Shown here: positions 45,141 through 57,400 of the stretch, piece by piece
Layout: every line of letters begins with the position of its first letter
How positions within the stretch are numbered: the first letter of the stretch is position 1
Origin: Rhododendron vialii
Taxonomy: Eukaryota > Streptophyta > Magnoliopsida > Ericales > Ericaceae
Assembly (NCBI RefSeq): GCF_030253575.1
Contig: NC_080559.1
Span: forward strand, 16,106,501 to 16,170,500
Length of the DNA: 64,000 bases
Direction: 5' to 3'
Notes under the pieces: model-generated
Seen by the model: only the letters and a program-made list of their open reading frames with translations
Database searches by the model: none
Told to the model about the DNA's origin: nothing
Made by a program: the position numbers and the translations under genes

Positions 45141-48100
45141 ATGAAGAAGCTCTTCTTTTTCAGATCTAGTGCTAACAACAATCCATCTCTCACTGGAGTA
45201 AATGATGATCAAGCTACTGACAGAGCCAGGAATAGTTTCCGAAGTCCCAGGGGTTCATCAAGAACTCGAAAACAAGTAATTGAAAACTCGACCTCTGGTA
45301 CCAGTCCACGCCTTAGAAGGAGCCTTTCATTTTCCTCAGCAGCATTAGATGAAGGAGAGCTAGGACAGAAATATTCTTCTTTCTTCATTAATCAGAATGA
45401 GTCTCCTTGTAGTAGCAGTAACATTCCACGCAAGGGAGCAGATCGCCATTCATATCGGTGAGGGCTTTGATTGACACTTTTTTCCAGAACATGGAGGCTA
45501 AACATATTTCATTTTCCAATCCTGTTTGTCTAAGGGGAGTCCGTCAAACTTTCGATTTTACAAAAGCTGGTACTGAAAATCAGAATCTAAAAGCAGAGAA
45601 AACAATGATTCTCAGAATCAGCTTTTAAAGCTATTTCTGACCCGAAAGAAGAAACATAAGCAGAAGTTGAGGCAAATACAGTAGCACAGGTTCTGAAATG
45701 CCTCTATATAAATTCACCTTTCACAAACAAGTGCAAACACTCCCTAATTACATATGAACATGCCTATGGAATTCCTTGTTGAAACTAATTTTACTGTATT
45801 GTGACTTGTGTAGTCGTGCTCTTACTCCTGAGAGACAGTCCAGGTCAAAATGCCATGAAACGGCTGCTGTTCAAAATGCACATGTGGTAGATAAACGTAG
45901 TTCTTCCTCAGAAAGCTCTTCATATTGCTCTAGTAATGTCTCAAATAAAGTTGTGGATCGGTATATAGATGGGGAACAAGATCATGAAAACCATGAATCA
46001 AATAACAATCCTTTCCAGAGGAATCAATTTGGAAATGGAAATGGCAACGGGAAGCGTCCTCCACGAGTTCAGCGTACAGCACCTGCTTCACCAACTGATA
46101 GTACGAAAGACAAATCAAGAGCTCATTCACTTAGGGAAACCAAGGGAACTCAACTTCATTTTTCGTCTAGTGTGGAGAATGGATTTGGCCATGAATCTCC
46201 TCGGAGTCTTGCGAAGCATGTGATTGAAAGACTTTCTCAATCTCATGCGTTTTCAAAAACAAGTTTAAAGGAATTTGACCCTGAGATGCCTATCACGATC
46301 GAGGATATCTATGGGGGATCCTTGAGTCGATGCCCGAGTTCAAATGCAGATGAAACATGTAGAGAAATCACAGATTTTCAGAAGCGAAACTGTCTTTCTC
46401 ATGATAATTGTAGATTTGCAAATCCTATGGAGCCTAAAGAGGAAATAGATGCAGAACTACTTAGAAAATCAAAGGAAGCGGGGGAGAGGTTCTTGTTACT
46501 TTCGGAAGAGATTGAGCAAGAGGACTTTCTTGAGGACAGAGGCTTCAGTGTTCCGGAATTGATTCAAATAATTAGAAACCTGAATGAGGAGAGGGTAAGC
46601 ATGGCACATGAGGTTTCAGCTGTCCTGAATGCTCAAATTGCTGAGAGGGCTTCAGCCAATGAAGAAGAAAGGTTTTTGAGGGCAGAATTGGATTCTCGGA
46701 CCCGGAGGCTGGAAAAGGAGAAAAATGAGCTGCAATCAGCATTAGAGAAGGAGTTAGACAGAAGATCAAGCGATTGGTCATTTAAGCTCGAGAAATATCG
46801 AATAGAAGAGCATAGGCTTCGTGAACGAGTAAGGGAGCTTGCGGAGCAGAATGTATCTCTCCAAAGGGACGTTTCTTCATTAAGCGAAAGGGAAATGGAG
46901 AGTAGAAGCAAGATTTCAGGTTCAGATTCAAAACTTAAGGAACTGAGTTCAAGGGTGGAGGAAATAAGTGAGGAGAATGGAAATTTACAGAAAAAACTTT
47001 CCAAGTTAGAAGAAAAGTATAGAGCGGCAGAAGAAGATCTAGATTGTATCAAAAGGAACTGTGGAGAGAAGGAGAAAGAGTGCAAGGATTTGCACAGGTC
47101 TATTACTAGGTTACTGAGAACTTGTAGTGAACAAGAGAAGACAATAGATGGGTTGCGAAAAGGACTTCGCGAGGAAATTGGGAAGAAGGGTTCTTTAGAG
47201 AATTTTGATAACCAAACGGGGAAGTTGCAAATGGAGCAAATAAGGCTGACAGGTGTGGAGCAAGCTTTGAGGAAGGAGGTGGAATCGTATAGGCTTGAAG
47301 TTGATTCTCTTCGGCGCGAGAATGTAAGCCTATTGCACCGTTTAAAAGTTTGCGGAAAAGGTGGCGACTTTTCGAATTTCAAGCTGGATCAAGAACTGTT
47401 GAGCTGCGTCTGTTGCATGCAAAATCAAGGGATGTCGTTGGTTAACCAGAGCAACCAGCTTTGTGCAAAGCTGTTGGAATACATCAAAGTGATAGCAGAC
47501 CCAAATCCAGAAACTAAGCAGGGTATTGAGTTCATGATGAATGGTTTCGATGGACAATTTATTATTGAATCCGAGGTGAAACTCCAAGGCTTCAAGAGGG
47601 GAACTGCAAGCCTCACCAGAAGTTTACATACAATTTCCAGTGCGCTGAATGAGAAGTCCAACCAAGTTGTAATGGATTCTCATTCGCATTGTTCAGGGGA
47701 TAAATCTGAACGACAAATTGATAAGAGCTCAGAGGTATATTACTGCTAACATTTCTCTCCAGAGATAATTATTACAATTTCCTCTCAGATTTCTGACAAA
47801 ACAAGGTTCTCCCCCGTAGTCTATTTCTGATTAGATATGCTAAAGTTCCTTTTGTTAAATTAAAGGAGCCCAACTATAATCGTCAGAAACCTCAACTGAG
47901 GTCTCTAAGTATCCCCCCTTTTTTAAGACCAGTTTAAAAATGCTAAAATATAATGAAGTACTTTCGCTGCTTTTTACAGTTTCATAGTACTAATGTTCTT
48001 TCATGTTGATCATGTACAGAGGGTTTGACACTTGACCCCCCCTTTTTACATGCAGGACCTTCTAAGGTCAGAGCTTAAAGCAGAAACTTTGCTAACAAGT

Positions 48101-49641
48101 TTATTGCGAGAAAAGCTGTACACCAAAGAAGTGGAGGTGGAGCAACTGCAAGCTGAACTGGCAGCTGCTGTTAGAGGTAATGGGATGCTCAGGTCTGAAG
48201 TCCAAAATGCACTGGATAACATTTCTTGCATGACCCATAAGATGAAAGATCTTGAACTTCAGGTAAGCCTATGAAGATGTCATTATCTCATATTCTAGAA
48301 GTTAATGGTCAGTGTCGCCATTTTATCTGTTGTAATAAAGATTTTGAACTTCAAGTAAGCCAATGACAATGTCATTAGCTCATCTTCTAGAAGTTAATGA
48401 TTGATATCCTATAATTTATTTTCTGTGTGCTTATATGTAATTGCACTTGCACTTGTAGCAAACACTGCATTGAGTGGAGCACTGGAGCCTCGAGAGTTTG
48501 CAATGGTTCCTGGAGAACTATTGAGCATACTTAGGAAGAGGGACCCTTATTATGGTGTTTGATTTTACTCTTCGTTTGATTTAGAAGACTAGTGCATTTT
48601 GAAGGCTGATTTTGTAATATCAAGATTAATCTAATAGAAGGGGATAAGTGCATATTTGCTTGGGAGTTGAAAGAAGGAACATTGATTAACATGAGGCTAT
48701 CGATGGTGATTATTTTCATCTTTTCTGATAGTTTTTTTTCAGTTACAAATCTTTTCAGATAGTTGAACGATGAGTTGCTTTTAGTATTCTTGATTACCGT
48801 GACACTAAGTTGAAGGTTAGAATGCTTGCTATCGATGGTAGGTTTAAATGATGGGTTAAGTACTTCACAAATGGGTGAAATATTTCTTAGTGGTGTATGC
48901 TATTGGAGTTGAATTTGTGTTGCACTATACTTTCCTAATGGCTTCCTTAGAAAGTGACTTATAAGTTGTAATGTTTCGTGTAGTTTTGTTTTCTATTGCT
49001 ACTTATCTTTTACTTTTCTTTTCCTTAGCTATTGAACCTAATGATGGATTACGAAGTACTAACTTTTCCAATTGATGTTTGATACAATTGCTTAGTTTCT
49101 TGTTCTTAGTGGTGTATACTATTGAAGTTGAATTTGTGTTGCACTATATTTCCTTAATGGCTTCCTCAGAAGGGACTTATAAGTTGTAACGTTCGTGGTG
49201 TTTTGTTTTCTATTGCTAATTATCTTTACCTTAGCTATTGAACCTAATGATGGATTACGAAGTACAAACTATTCCAACCAATTGATGTTTGATACAACTG
49301 CTTAATTTCTTGTGTTTCAATTCTTACTCGCTCTGTTCGAATAGATGATTAAGAAGGATGAAAAAGTAAATCAGCTTCAAAATGATCTCCAAGAATGCAC
49401 AACAGAATTGACTATCACGAGAGGAATACTACCAAAGGTTTCGGAGGAGAGAAACTTGATGTGGGAGGAGGTGAAGCAGTACAGCGAGAGGAACATGTTG
49501 TTGAATTCTGAGATCAGTGGATTGAAGAAGAAGATAGAGGCGCTTGATGAAGATATACTTCTCAAAGAAGGCCAGATCTCTATCCTCAAAGACACCATAG
49601 GCAAACCTTTCGACCTTCTTGCCAGTCCAGATTGTATGTGA
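45141..49641 (+). CDS. Plant-specific long coiled-coil protein (At2g39300/At3g55060-like)
   Basis: Four coding exons, 45141-45457, 45814-47734, 48056-48262 and 49345-49641, join in frame to 913 aa. The start MKKLFFFRSSA and a basic, Ser/Arg-rich N-terminus (phosphorylation-type RSLSFSS) are typical of this uncharacterised family. The middle (about 320-620) is a long heptad-rich coiled coil with many EEIEQED, LEKEKNELQSALEKELD and KKLSKLEEKYRAAEE type runs. A Cys-containing LSCVCCMQNQG segment follows and the tail is again coiled coil (exons 4 and 5). No membrane segment or catalytic motif is seen. Function is unknown; relatives are sometimes labelled CAP-Gly linker-like or filament-like. Start chosen because it matches the conserved MKK(L/F)FFFRSS beginning and follows a spliced leader. 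Confidence 0.9.
48886..49317 (+). repeat. 219-bp imperfect tandem duplication in an intron
   Basis: The sequence from cttagtggtgtatgctattg (48886) recurs from cttagtggtgtatactattg (49105) with scattered substitutions and small gaps, up to near the acceptor of the last exon of the coiled-coil gene. No effect on the coding frame. Confidence 0.85.
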
Positions 49642-49886
49642 AGGTTTTTGGGGGATAATTTTATTTTATTTTATTTTATATCCTCTTGGGTTAGTTTGGT
49701 TTGATTAAAGGTTAATTACTGCTTCATACTTGTACAAGCAAGTTTGTTTCTTTAGTTTGTTGATAGCTTACAAACAATACCTTTGTAAACTGTGATCATA
49801 ATGGGGTTGGTTTTCTGTTTTGCTGAGAGGCAAGGAAAGTTGTTTTCCTTTTCGGTATTGATTTACTTGGAAATCTGACCTTTTGC

Positions 49887-49892
49887 AATAAA
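49887..49892 (+). terminator. Candidate polyadenylation signal of the coiled-coil gene
   Basis: AATAAA about 245 bp after the stop codon at 49641. Confidence 0.4.
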
Positions 49893-49899
49893 GATAAGC

Positions 49900-50330
49900 A
49901 TATCAAATTTCACCCTCAAGCAACGGTGCCCAACTCCAAATGTTGGCGTCATTGATTAGTGGACTATTGGTATCTCTTATGCTGGTTTTTTCTTGGGTTT
50001 CTTAATTTTCTTTCTTTTCTTCTTTTTGGTTTTGGTACATGGGAGATTTCGTCATTTGAATGAACTTGGAATGTCCCTTATTTGCACAATCCTTCCAAAC
50101 ACATCCTTCTCTCATAGGGGCATTTTTTGCGATTGATATTTTGACCATTGGGTCTGAATCCTTGTTTGAATTAGGTTCGTGATTTACTAGTGGCAAGATG
50201 ATATTAGACTTGAATTGAAATGAGTTGTAAAAGGCCACATAAGAATTATTTCTTGCTTACTACATCGAAATGTGAAGAGGATAGAAGATTTTTATTTATT
50301 TATAACTGCGAGAAGAGAGAAGATTGGTGG

Positions 50331-50369
<39 letters not shown>

Positions 50370-52202
50370 TTATTCAGAGTATTTTGGATGTATCAGATTT
50401 CTTTTTCTCTAAATAGTAATACCAGTAATACAAACAAATCAATTATGAAAAAAATAACAATCACTATAGTTGGAGATGCAAGATTCTTATTGTGAGGGGA
50501 CCAAATTACATGTATTCATATATTAACGACAAAATATCATCCTTGTACAATAATGATACAATTTTGATGGACTTTCTTCATAATTTCTACAAACAAAACC
50601 CAAAATGACTAGAAATAATTGGATAATTGGGAGGTGTGCAGGCCCCGGACTCTTGCTTGCAGCCTTGCACCCTTGGTCTGCCCCTAATCACTACACAAAT
50701 TTTGTTAGGTGAGTTTGCCTAACTTTATTATTAGATTAACAATATTTTTGACGACGAGAGAGAATTAAGTCTAAAATTATGATAAAAAATTAAAAAAAAC
50801 TTACTAAAAACAAAATAATCAGAATTATTTATTTATTTTTATCTTTAATAAATACTTTTAACTCTCAATTACTATGTAAATTAATCATGAGTCCAAAGTG
50901 AAATGTTAGTGTAAGCTTTCATCCTAGTTCTAACACTGACTTAAGTTATCATCCTATAATTTTAGAGTTCACCTAAAATATCATTCATCTTTGTATATTC
51001 GAATGTAGTGAATATTTTTTAATCGATCCTAATTGATTTCATAACATTGATTGGTGAAATAACGAATCGCATTAATTGGTTGACAACAATATTCAATAGA
51101 TTAATTTGGAAAAGAATACTACCTCAATTGATGGGAAGAAGATTAATGAGAGAGAATAAAATTCAAATTTTAAACTTTGGAATATAAGATTTCCGGATCT
51201 GGGGTTGGTGCTGCCGGGCAGCACTGTGCTGTCCCCCGCGAGTGCGGTCCGCTCCAAGTTTTCCATAATATTATCCAGAGTAAGAGGTTCATTCTCTAAG
51301 TCCTTCATCCTTTAAGCTATTTATCATACTGCCAATGGACAACATCAATATTCACAGATTGTATATTCAAAATCAATATGAAGTTTTTTGCACTCCCCAA
51401 ATTGTTAACTTTGGGGAGTGAGAAAATCACTCCCCGTCATTTCTATTTTCACATATTAGGCGACGTGGGACTATGGCCCATTATGGGCTCTCACAATTTC
51501 CCCACCTTGTGATGCAAGGTCCTCTGGTGGTCATGATGTGGCACTTAACTTTGTACAGTACACAAAGCTCGTACCAGATTCTAGAGGTGACCCCCACCAT
51601 GTAGACCAGGGTTACGGTCTGATACCAATTGTAACGATTCGCGTTAGTTGACTTACTTACCATTAGCCTAACCACGTGACTCAAAAGGTTAACCTCACCT
51701 CAGGTTATACAGTAGTTTGTCAAAATCACTTTATATACCATATATTAGGTGATGTGGGACTATGGCCCATTATGGCTCTCACATTATGTATCAAGATCAT
51801 GCTTTTTTTTTCTCGATAAGCCTTCATCCAATAAGTTGTTCATTCATTATTGAACAAAAGATGGTTGATTTGATAATCGTGTAATCGATGAGTTTACAAA
51901 GGCGACATTCACATTGTTCAAAGCATGCTAATTTCCATTTTCCAGAAACTATGATATACTATTTGTTATGTATGCCTAACTGTTAGATTATAGCGGGCGA
52001 ATTTGAGCGTGTTAAAAATAATATGGGTTTAATTGCAACCTCTAATTTCGACCGAATGAGCTGTCCCATAAGCTCTTAAGCACGTGTTCTTTGGTTCTAT
52101 ATTGCGAGAAAAAATAATCTCTTTAGCACTTAGCTTTAAATAGGTTTATCATTGAAAACAAATGTCAGAAAAGCTGGCCTATATTGGTCTAAGTCAAATG
52201 GT
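49900..52202. other. Intergenic with repeats, no gene recognised
   Basis: Holds a (TTA)13 microsatellite at 50332-50370. A ~40-bp direct repeat (..ttaggcgacgtgggactatgg.. near 51456 and ..ttaggtgatgtgggactatgg.. near 51745) brackets about 250 bp of repeat-like DNA related to 40800-40960. The pair looks like the edges of a degraded LTR or TRIM element. Confidence 0.5.
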
Positions 52203-52487
52203 TCATTTTTTTGTCATTATTCAAATTTTTTTGCATTTGTTAGTTTTCTGTCGATTTTTAATGAATTATTGCTTCGTCATGACAAGAAGAATTAAAAAAT
52301 TACAATCAAAATCCAATTTTTTTAATAAAGACAAAAATTAGCTAATTTTTGTCTTTATTAAAAAAATGGTTCCAATCTTAATTTTACTTTTTAGATTCCT
52401 CTCATCATGACGAAATAATAATCTACACACAAAAAATCGAGGAAAAACTAACAAATGCGGGAAAAAATTGAACAAGGACAAAAAAGA
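52203..52487. mobile_element. Foldback palindrome related to the MULE interior
   Basis: A ~285-bp imperfect hairpin centred near 52345. Its arms (tttgtcattattcaaa..cgtcatgacaagaag / complement) match the inner palindrome of the MULE at 41063-42500. No TSD recognised. Confidence 0.6.
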
Positions 52488-52873
52488 GAGAGAAGACATT
52501 AGGCCAAAATATTGAAAAGCAGTTGATTTCTTTCCTGCGTAACATTTAAAAAAAAAAAAAAAAACCAACCCCATCCTTGGCCTCAAGGAGTGGTAAGCGG
52601 CGCAGAACTTGAATCAATCAAATGGCATGGATTCCCATCAAATTATTCAACATATTGAAAGGGCAAGTGAATGAAAACATCCCAATCCAGACAACATACC
52701 AAGTTATGAAATGAAAAATGACCTCTAAGAAACGTACATATATATGAGCAAAAGCAGCGGCTGATGGCTCACCCTAATACCTCAAATAACATAAAATATT
52801 CATGCAATTACGAGTGCAATTTAAACCAGCTTTGAACTTCCATCCGGGTCATCAGAAGCAACCACCTTCTTAT

Positions 52874-54379
52874 TCAACACAAACCGGCAGACTTCCAGAA
52901 CTCTGCAGGCTTACGATGCTGAGAAGGGTAAAAGTTAAAACCGTAAGTTATTTACTGTGGGAAAAATGCAAATCTAAAGTGGATGCAGTGATACAAGGAA
53001 ATGACATAATAATCTTAGCACATGTGAATCATATTCATCCGGTTATGGCCACCATGGATATATAAACAAATCTGTAAAAACAAAAGCCTAGAGTCTGTAG
53101 TCTCTCTCCTGTATTGTTACAACTCAGCTCAACTGCATCCTGTTAAGCCACTACTCGGAGAAAACCCTATATTTATACCAGAATAGAAATGCTGGTTTGA
53201 GATAAACATTGGTTCAGTTTCGTCCAAATATTGCCAAAGGTCAGATTTGTCTCTCATCTAATCCTTAGTTACACGAAGCGGAAGCGGGAGCGGGAGTGGG
53301 AGCGGGGGCGGGGACGGGAGAGCGGATGATCACAGAAGTGTGGGAGCGCCATTGGGAGCGGTTAGGAAAAATTATTAAAATTATAAATATATTTTGAAAT
53401 TTTATATTGTTAAATGTCAAAATAAAAATATTATTCTACCACATAAAATATTAATATTAAAATTATAAGTTTCTAGTTATATTTCAACATTTTTATTGTA
53501 GCACATGATTACACAATAGAGCTCTTATGCATATTAAGTAGGCGTAAAAGTTAAGGGCATTAATATGATTCTAGAAGGTTAATATCAGATGTGCTCACTA
53601 ACAAGATCAAAACAACTTTAAAGGTACCAATTGCAACTTGAATCGTAAGTCTCTCAACCGTTTTTTGGTGTAAGTTCCCGTATAGGTAAGGAACGAGTTC
53701 CCGTCGTCATTGGGACGGGTTTCTTGGAGTTTCCTTCGACGGGAACGCGGAAACGTGTATCAGTCGAAGAAACGTGGGCATAATTGAAGGTTCCTGCAAC
53801 TAAGATCTAATCCTTCCCAACAACTTCTTTGAGTACGAGCACATTCCTATGTGTAAGCTTATTTCCTTCAACATACTGCAACACCTTGTTAGTCGTTTTA
53901 GACTCGAGGAAAAACGCCCGGTGGGTGCAGAATTATGTGATCCACCAGACCTATAAAGCACGGATACTCTATTTTGGCCTCCATATCACATACCGTATGC
54001 ATATCGGATATGGATACACTCGGATATGCTCCGGATACGTATCCGATACGTTTTTTAGAGTATCCGATTTTTTATTTTATTTTTTGGTATTCGGATACGT
54101 TCGGATGCGCTGGGATATGTTTTGGATACGCGTGGGGTAAATATGTTTTTTCTTAAAACATATGGGTTAAAGTGCAATTAGGGCTATATTTGTTTCTTCT
54201 ACCCTATCGATCAGAATCAGAAACGATGAAACGAACCAAAAGGCAGGAAGAAAGAAGGTGATTTCCTCTCATCTATCTCCGACCTGCTCGTCTCTCTCTC
54301 CTCCCTTGTCTCTCTCTCTCGTCTCTCTCGCCTCTCATCTCTCTCGCTGTGTTGTTGTGTGTATATACTATATACAGTG

Positions 54380-54418
<39 letters not shown>

Positions 54419-57400
54419 CATATATATCTCGCCTCTCTCTCTCTTCAGTCACATCTCTCTCTCTCTCGTTCTTGTCTGAGACTGAAACCCTCATATATTA
54501 CATATATATACTTTGTTTTTTTTTAACAATCAGTCTGAGACTTTTCAAAATTATATTTATATAATATATATAATATATTTTTTATTTAATTTTATATTCA
54601 ACGTATTCCCTAATGTATCGTATTCTACTTTTTGAAAAAACCACGTATCCGTATCTCGTATCCGTATCTATATCCGTATCCGTGCTTCTTAGCACCAGAC
54701 AAACAAAATTTGAAAATATCCTACTTTTTGAAAAAACCACGTATCCGTATCTCGTATCCGTATCTATATCCGTATCCGTGCTTCTTAGCACCAGACAAAC
54801 AAAATTTGAAAATGCCGTAACGTACATCATATAATGCATATGTATTCACTACACTCTATGTTACATGGATCTTTCATTTTGGCTCAAGTACCCGTGTCGA
54901 TGTGTCCGACACCCGTAATATTTTGGACACTCGGATCCTCTAATTGTTACGATACTTATAGAAAAGGAATATCAAACTAGCTAGAAAAGCGATATTTCGA
55001 GTATTTCACATAGACAAGAAATAGGGAAATAGCAAAAACATAATTTTCTTAACCCTTTATTGTTTAAATACATTTGTAAACATAGTTTATGGTACATAAT
55101 CTGGGAAAATTATGCAATATATAATACAAATAAGAGTTCAAGACGTGTCCCTGTATCCGTACCCAAGTTGGGGACACATATCCACGTATCCTAAGATTTA
55201 AGTTTAGGAAGGTCCGAAGCTTGGACTTGCACCCGCACCCGATACTCGCACCCGAGTCCATGTAACATAGACTACACTACCTTCTCTTGTGAAAAGCTTA
55301 CAAGTTAGGTTGGTTAGGATAGAAATTAGATATTATGGCTAAAAGAGTGACAAATATGATAGGAACTCATGTAACAGTACCAGACATGCTATTTATATAA
55401 AGAATGCACTACAACTATGTGATTAAGATAGGACTATTTACCAGTAACAAAGACAGCTAGGGCTATTATTAATATCGCATGACAAATGAATTCGGCATTG
55501 TGTTCAGGTAAAAGTTTTACCAAATTGTACCTTGGAAATTGGCATCTTTGCTCTGACTGAATTGATCAATGAAAAATCGATATCTGCCACAGTAATACCC
55601 ATTGATAACCGATCTGAGACAGAAAAATCAAGAGTGACTGTGAGAGAAAAGGGTTTGCTAAAGTTGGCCTCATCCCATTACGAGTGCCACAAAGAACATT
55701 CGGCACAGAAAATTGCTTACCATACTCCGAGTGATCTGCAGATTTAAAAGATACCCAAGTCCCAATTTATAGAAAGAGACATTTTTCTAAGCAGAGACAA
55801 TAGCAATCCATCCCCGCAAGAAACTGTATATTTGATCGACCATTGACTCTATTAGATCAAGTCCTAACTCCTAAGTGAATGAAGATCACATCTGCTGTTA
55901 TTATTTGGTCGTTGACTGTAGCGGGAACAAGAAAAACATTAAAACCATTTTGCAAAAGATTGATCCATCCGTATGTTTTAGAGCTGCAAAGGTAACTAGT
56001 AGAGATAGTTCAAGAAACAATAGTTTGTTTCAAACTCCGCATAGAAAGTTTCCCAATCCTATCTCTCCCTTAGGGAGTGGCAGACCAAGGATTTGCCTCA
56101 CATGGAGGCACATTTTACTAATAACCTTAAGAAAAAATTGAAATTAAGCGCAAAGCCACAAACTATGGGAAATTGAATTGTAAATTTCAATCATTGAGTA
56201 AAAACCAAAAAAAGAAATGAAGGCCTGATTTTCCCAAACAATCAAAATATATATTACGAAACTTAAAAGGAAAGAATAGAAGGTCCTAGTTTATGTAGCC
56301 CCAAATAAAAAGTCCTTTCAATAAAATGTTACTTTTGGCGATCAAAAATATATATGTAGCCCCAAATTTAATTGATGATTGGTGAGGGACGCGGTGAGGT
56401 GACCGGCGACGACCATAGAGACGAGCGACCGGCAACGATGAAGTAAACCGAGCGTCCGTCGAGTTTTCTATGTGGGTTTTTCGTTCTCCCACTCATTTTG
56501 GCTATAAAAAAAAAAAAAAACTCACTTTTGCCTAAAAAACAAACTGTAAATTAAAAAAAAAAAAAAAAAAAGGGGGGCGGGGGGGGGGGGGGGGGGGGGG
56601 GGGGAGGGGGGGGGGGCACATGACCCCACATGCCCCAAGGTGGGTCCGCCACTGCCCTCATGGCATAATTTGGCTCGTGTTTAAGGTAAACCACTCGTGT
56701 TATATTAGCTCTAGTTAATATGGGCTTCCAAGGCAAATACAGTCCTAAGGAGCTAGTGTCATGAGGGGAAGAATTGAGACAAGATACGAAGATAAAGAGG
56801 ATTTTCCCCATACCAAATAATACAATACATTCATAGAAAGAGTAGACACGAGTTACATATCAACACAACCATAGTCACAATTCAGCTTCAGCATTTTACA
56901 AATAGAGAACCCATGTAATGCACATTGCATTAAAAAGGACAATGGCAATTCAATATCAAAAGCACAAACTTGTAGTTCACTTGTTGATATTTTTTACTGC
57001 CACCAATGTAGTTTCTGATGTGCTCCCAGCTCTTTGGAGAGCGATTTACAATTATGATTCTAAGAAGCAATACAAGGAACCACAAATGAAGCACCAAAAT
57101 ATGCAACTATGCAAGGGAAACAGCCTCACCAGGTAGCCGACCAACTACAGTCCCCCATGGATCAATTATCAAGGTGTTACCATAGCTTTCTCTTTTGTCA
57201 TTATGTTTTCCAGCTTGTGCAGCAGCTATGACCTGTTTATGTGTTTATAATCATCATTTCCCGGAAAAAAAAAAAAAACACCAATACAAAGAAAAGCACA
57301 CATGAATGCTGGCTCAGAGCTACTGCCTGGCATAGATGCAAAGAATTAAAAATGGTGACCACTAGACAAAAGTGTGCCACAACGGGAGATTGGATACTAA

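Noticed and set aside
46633-47382. 249-codon minus-strand ORF rich in Ser and Leu
   Set aside because: Mirror image of the coiled-coil coding region (Glu/Lys codons read backwards); no independent support.
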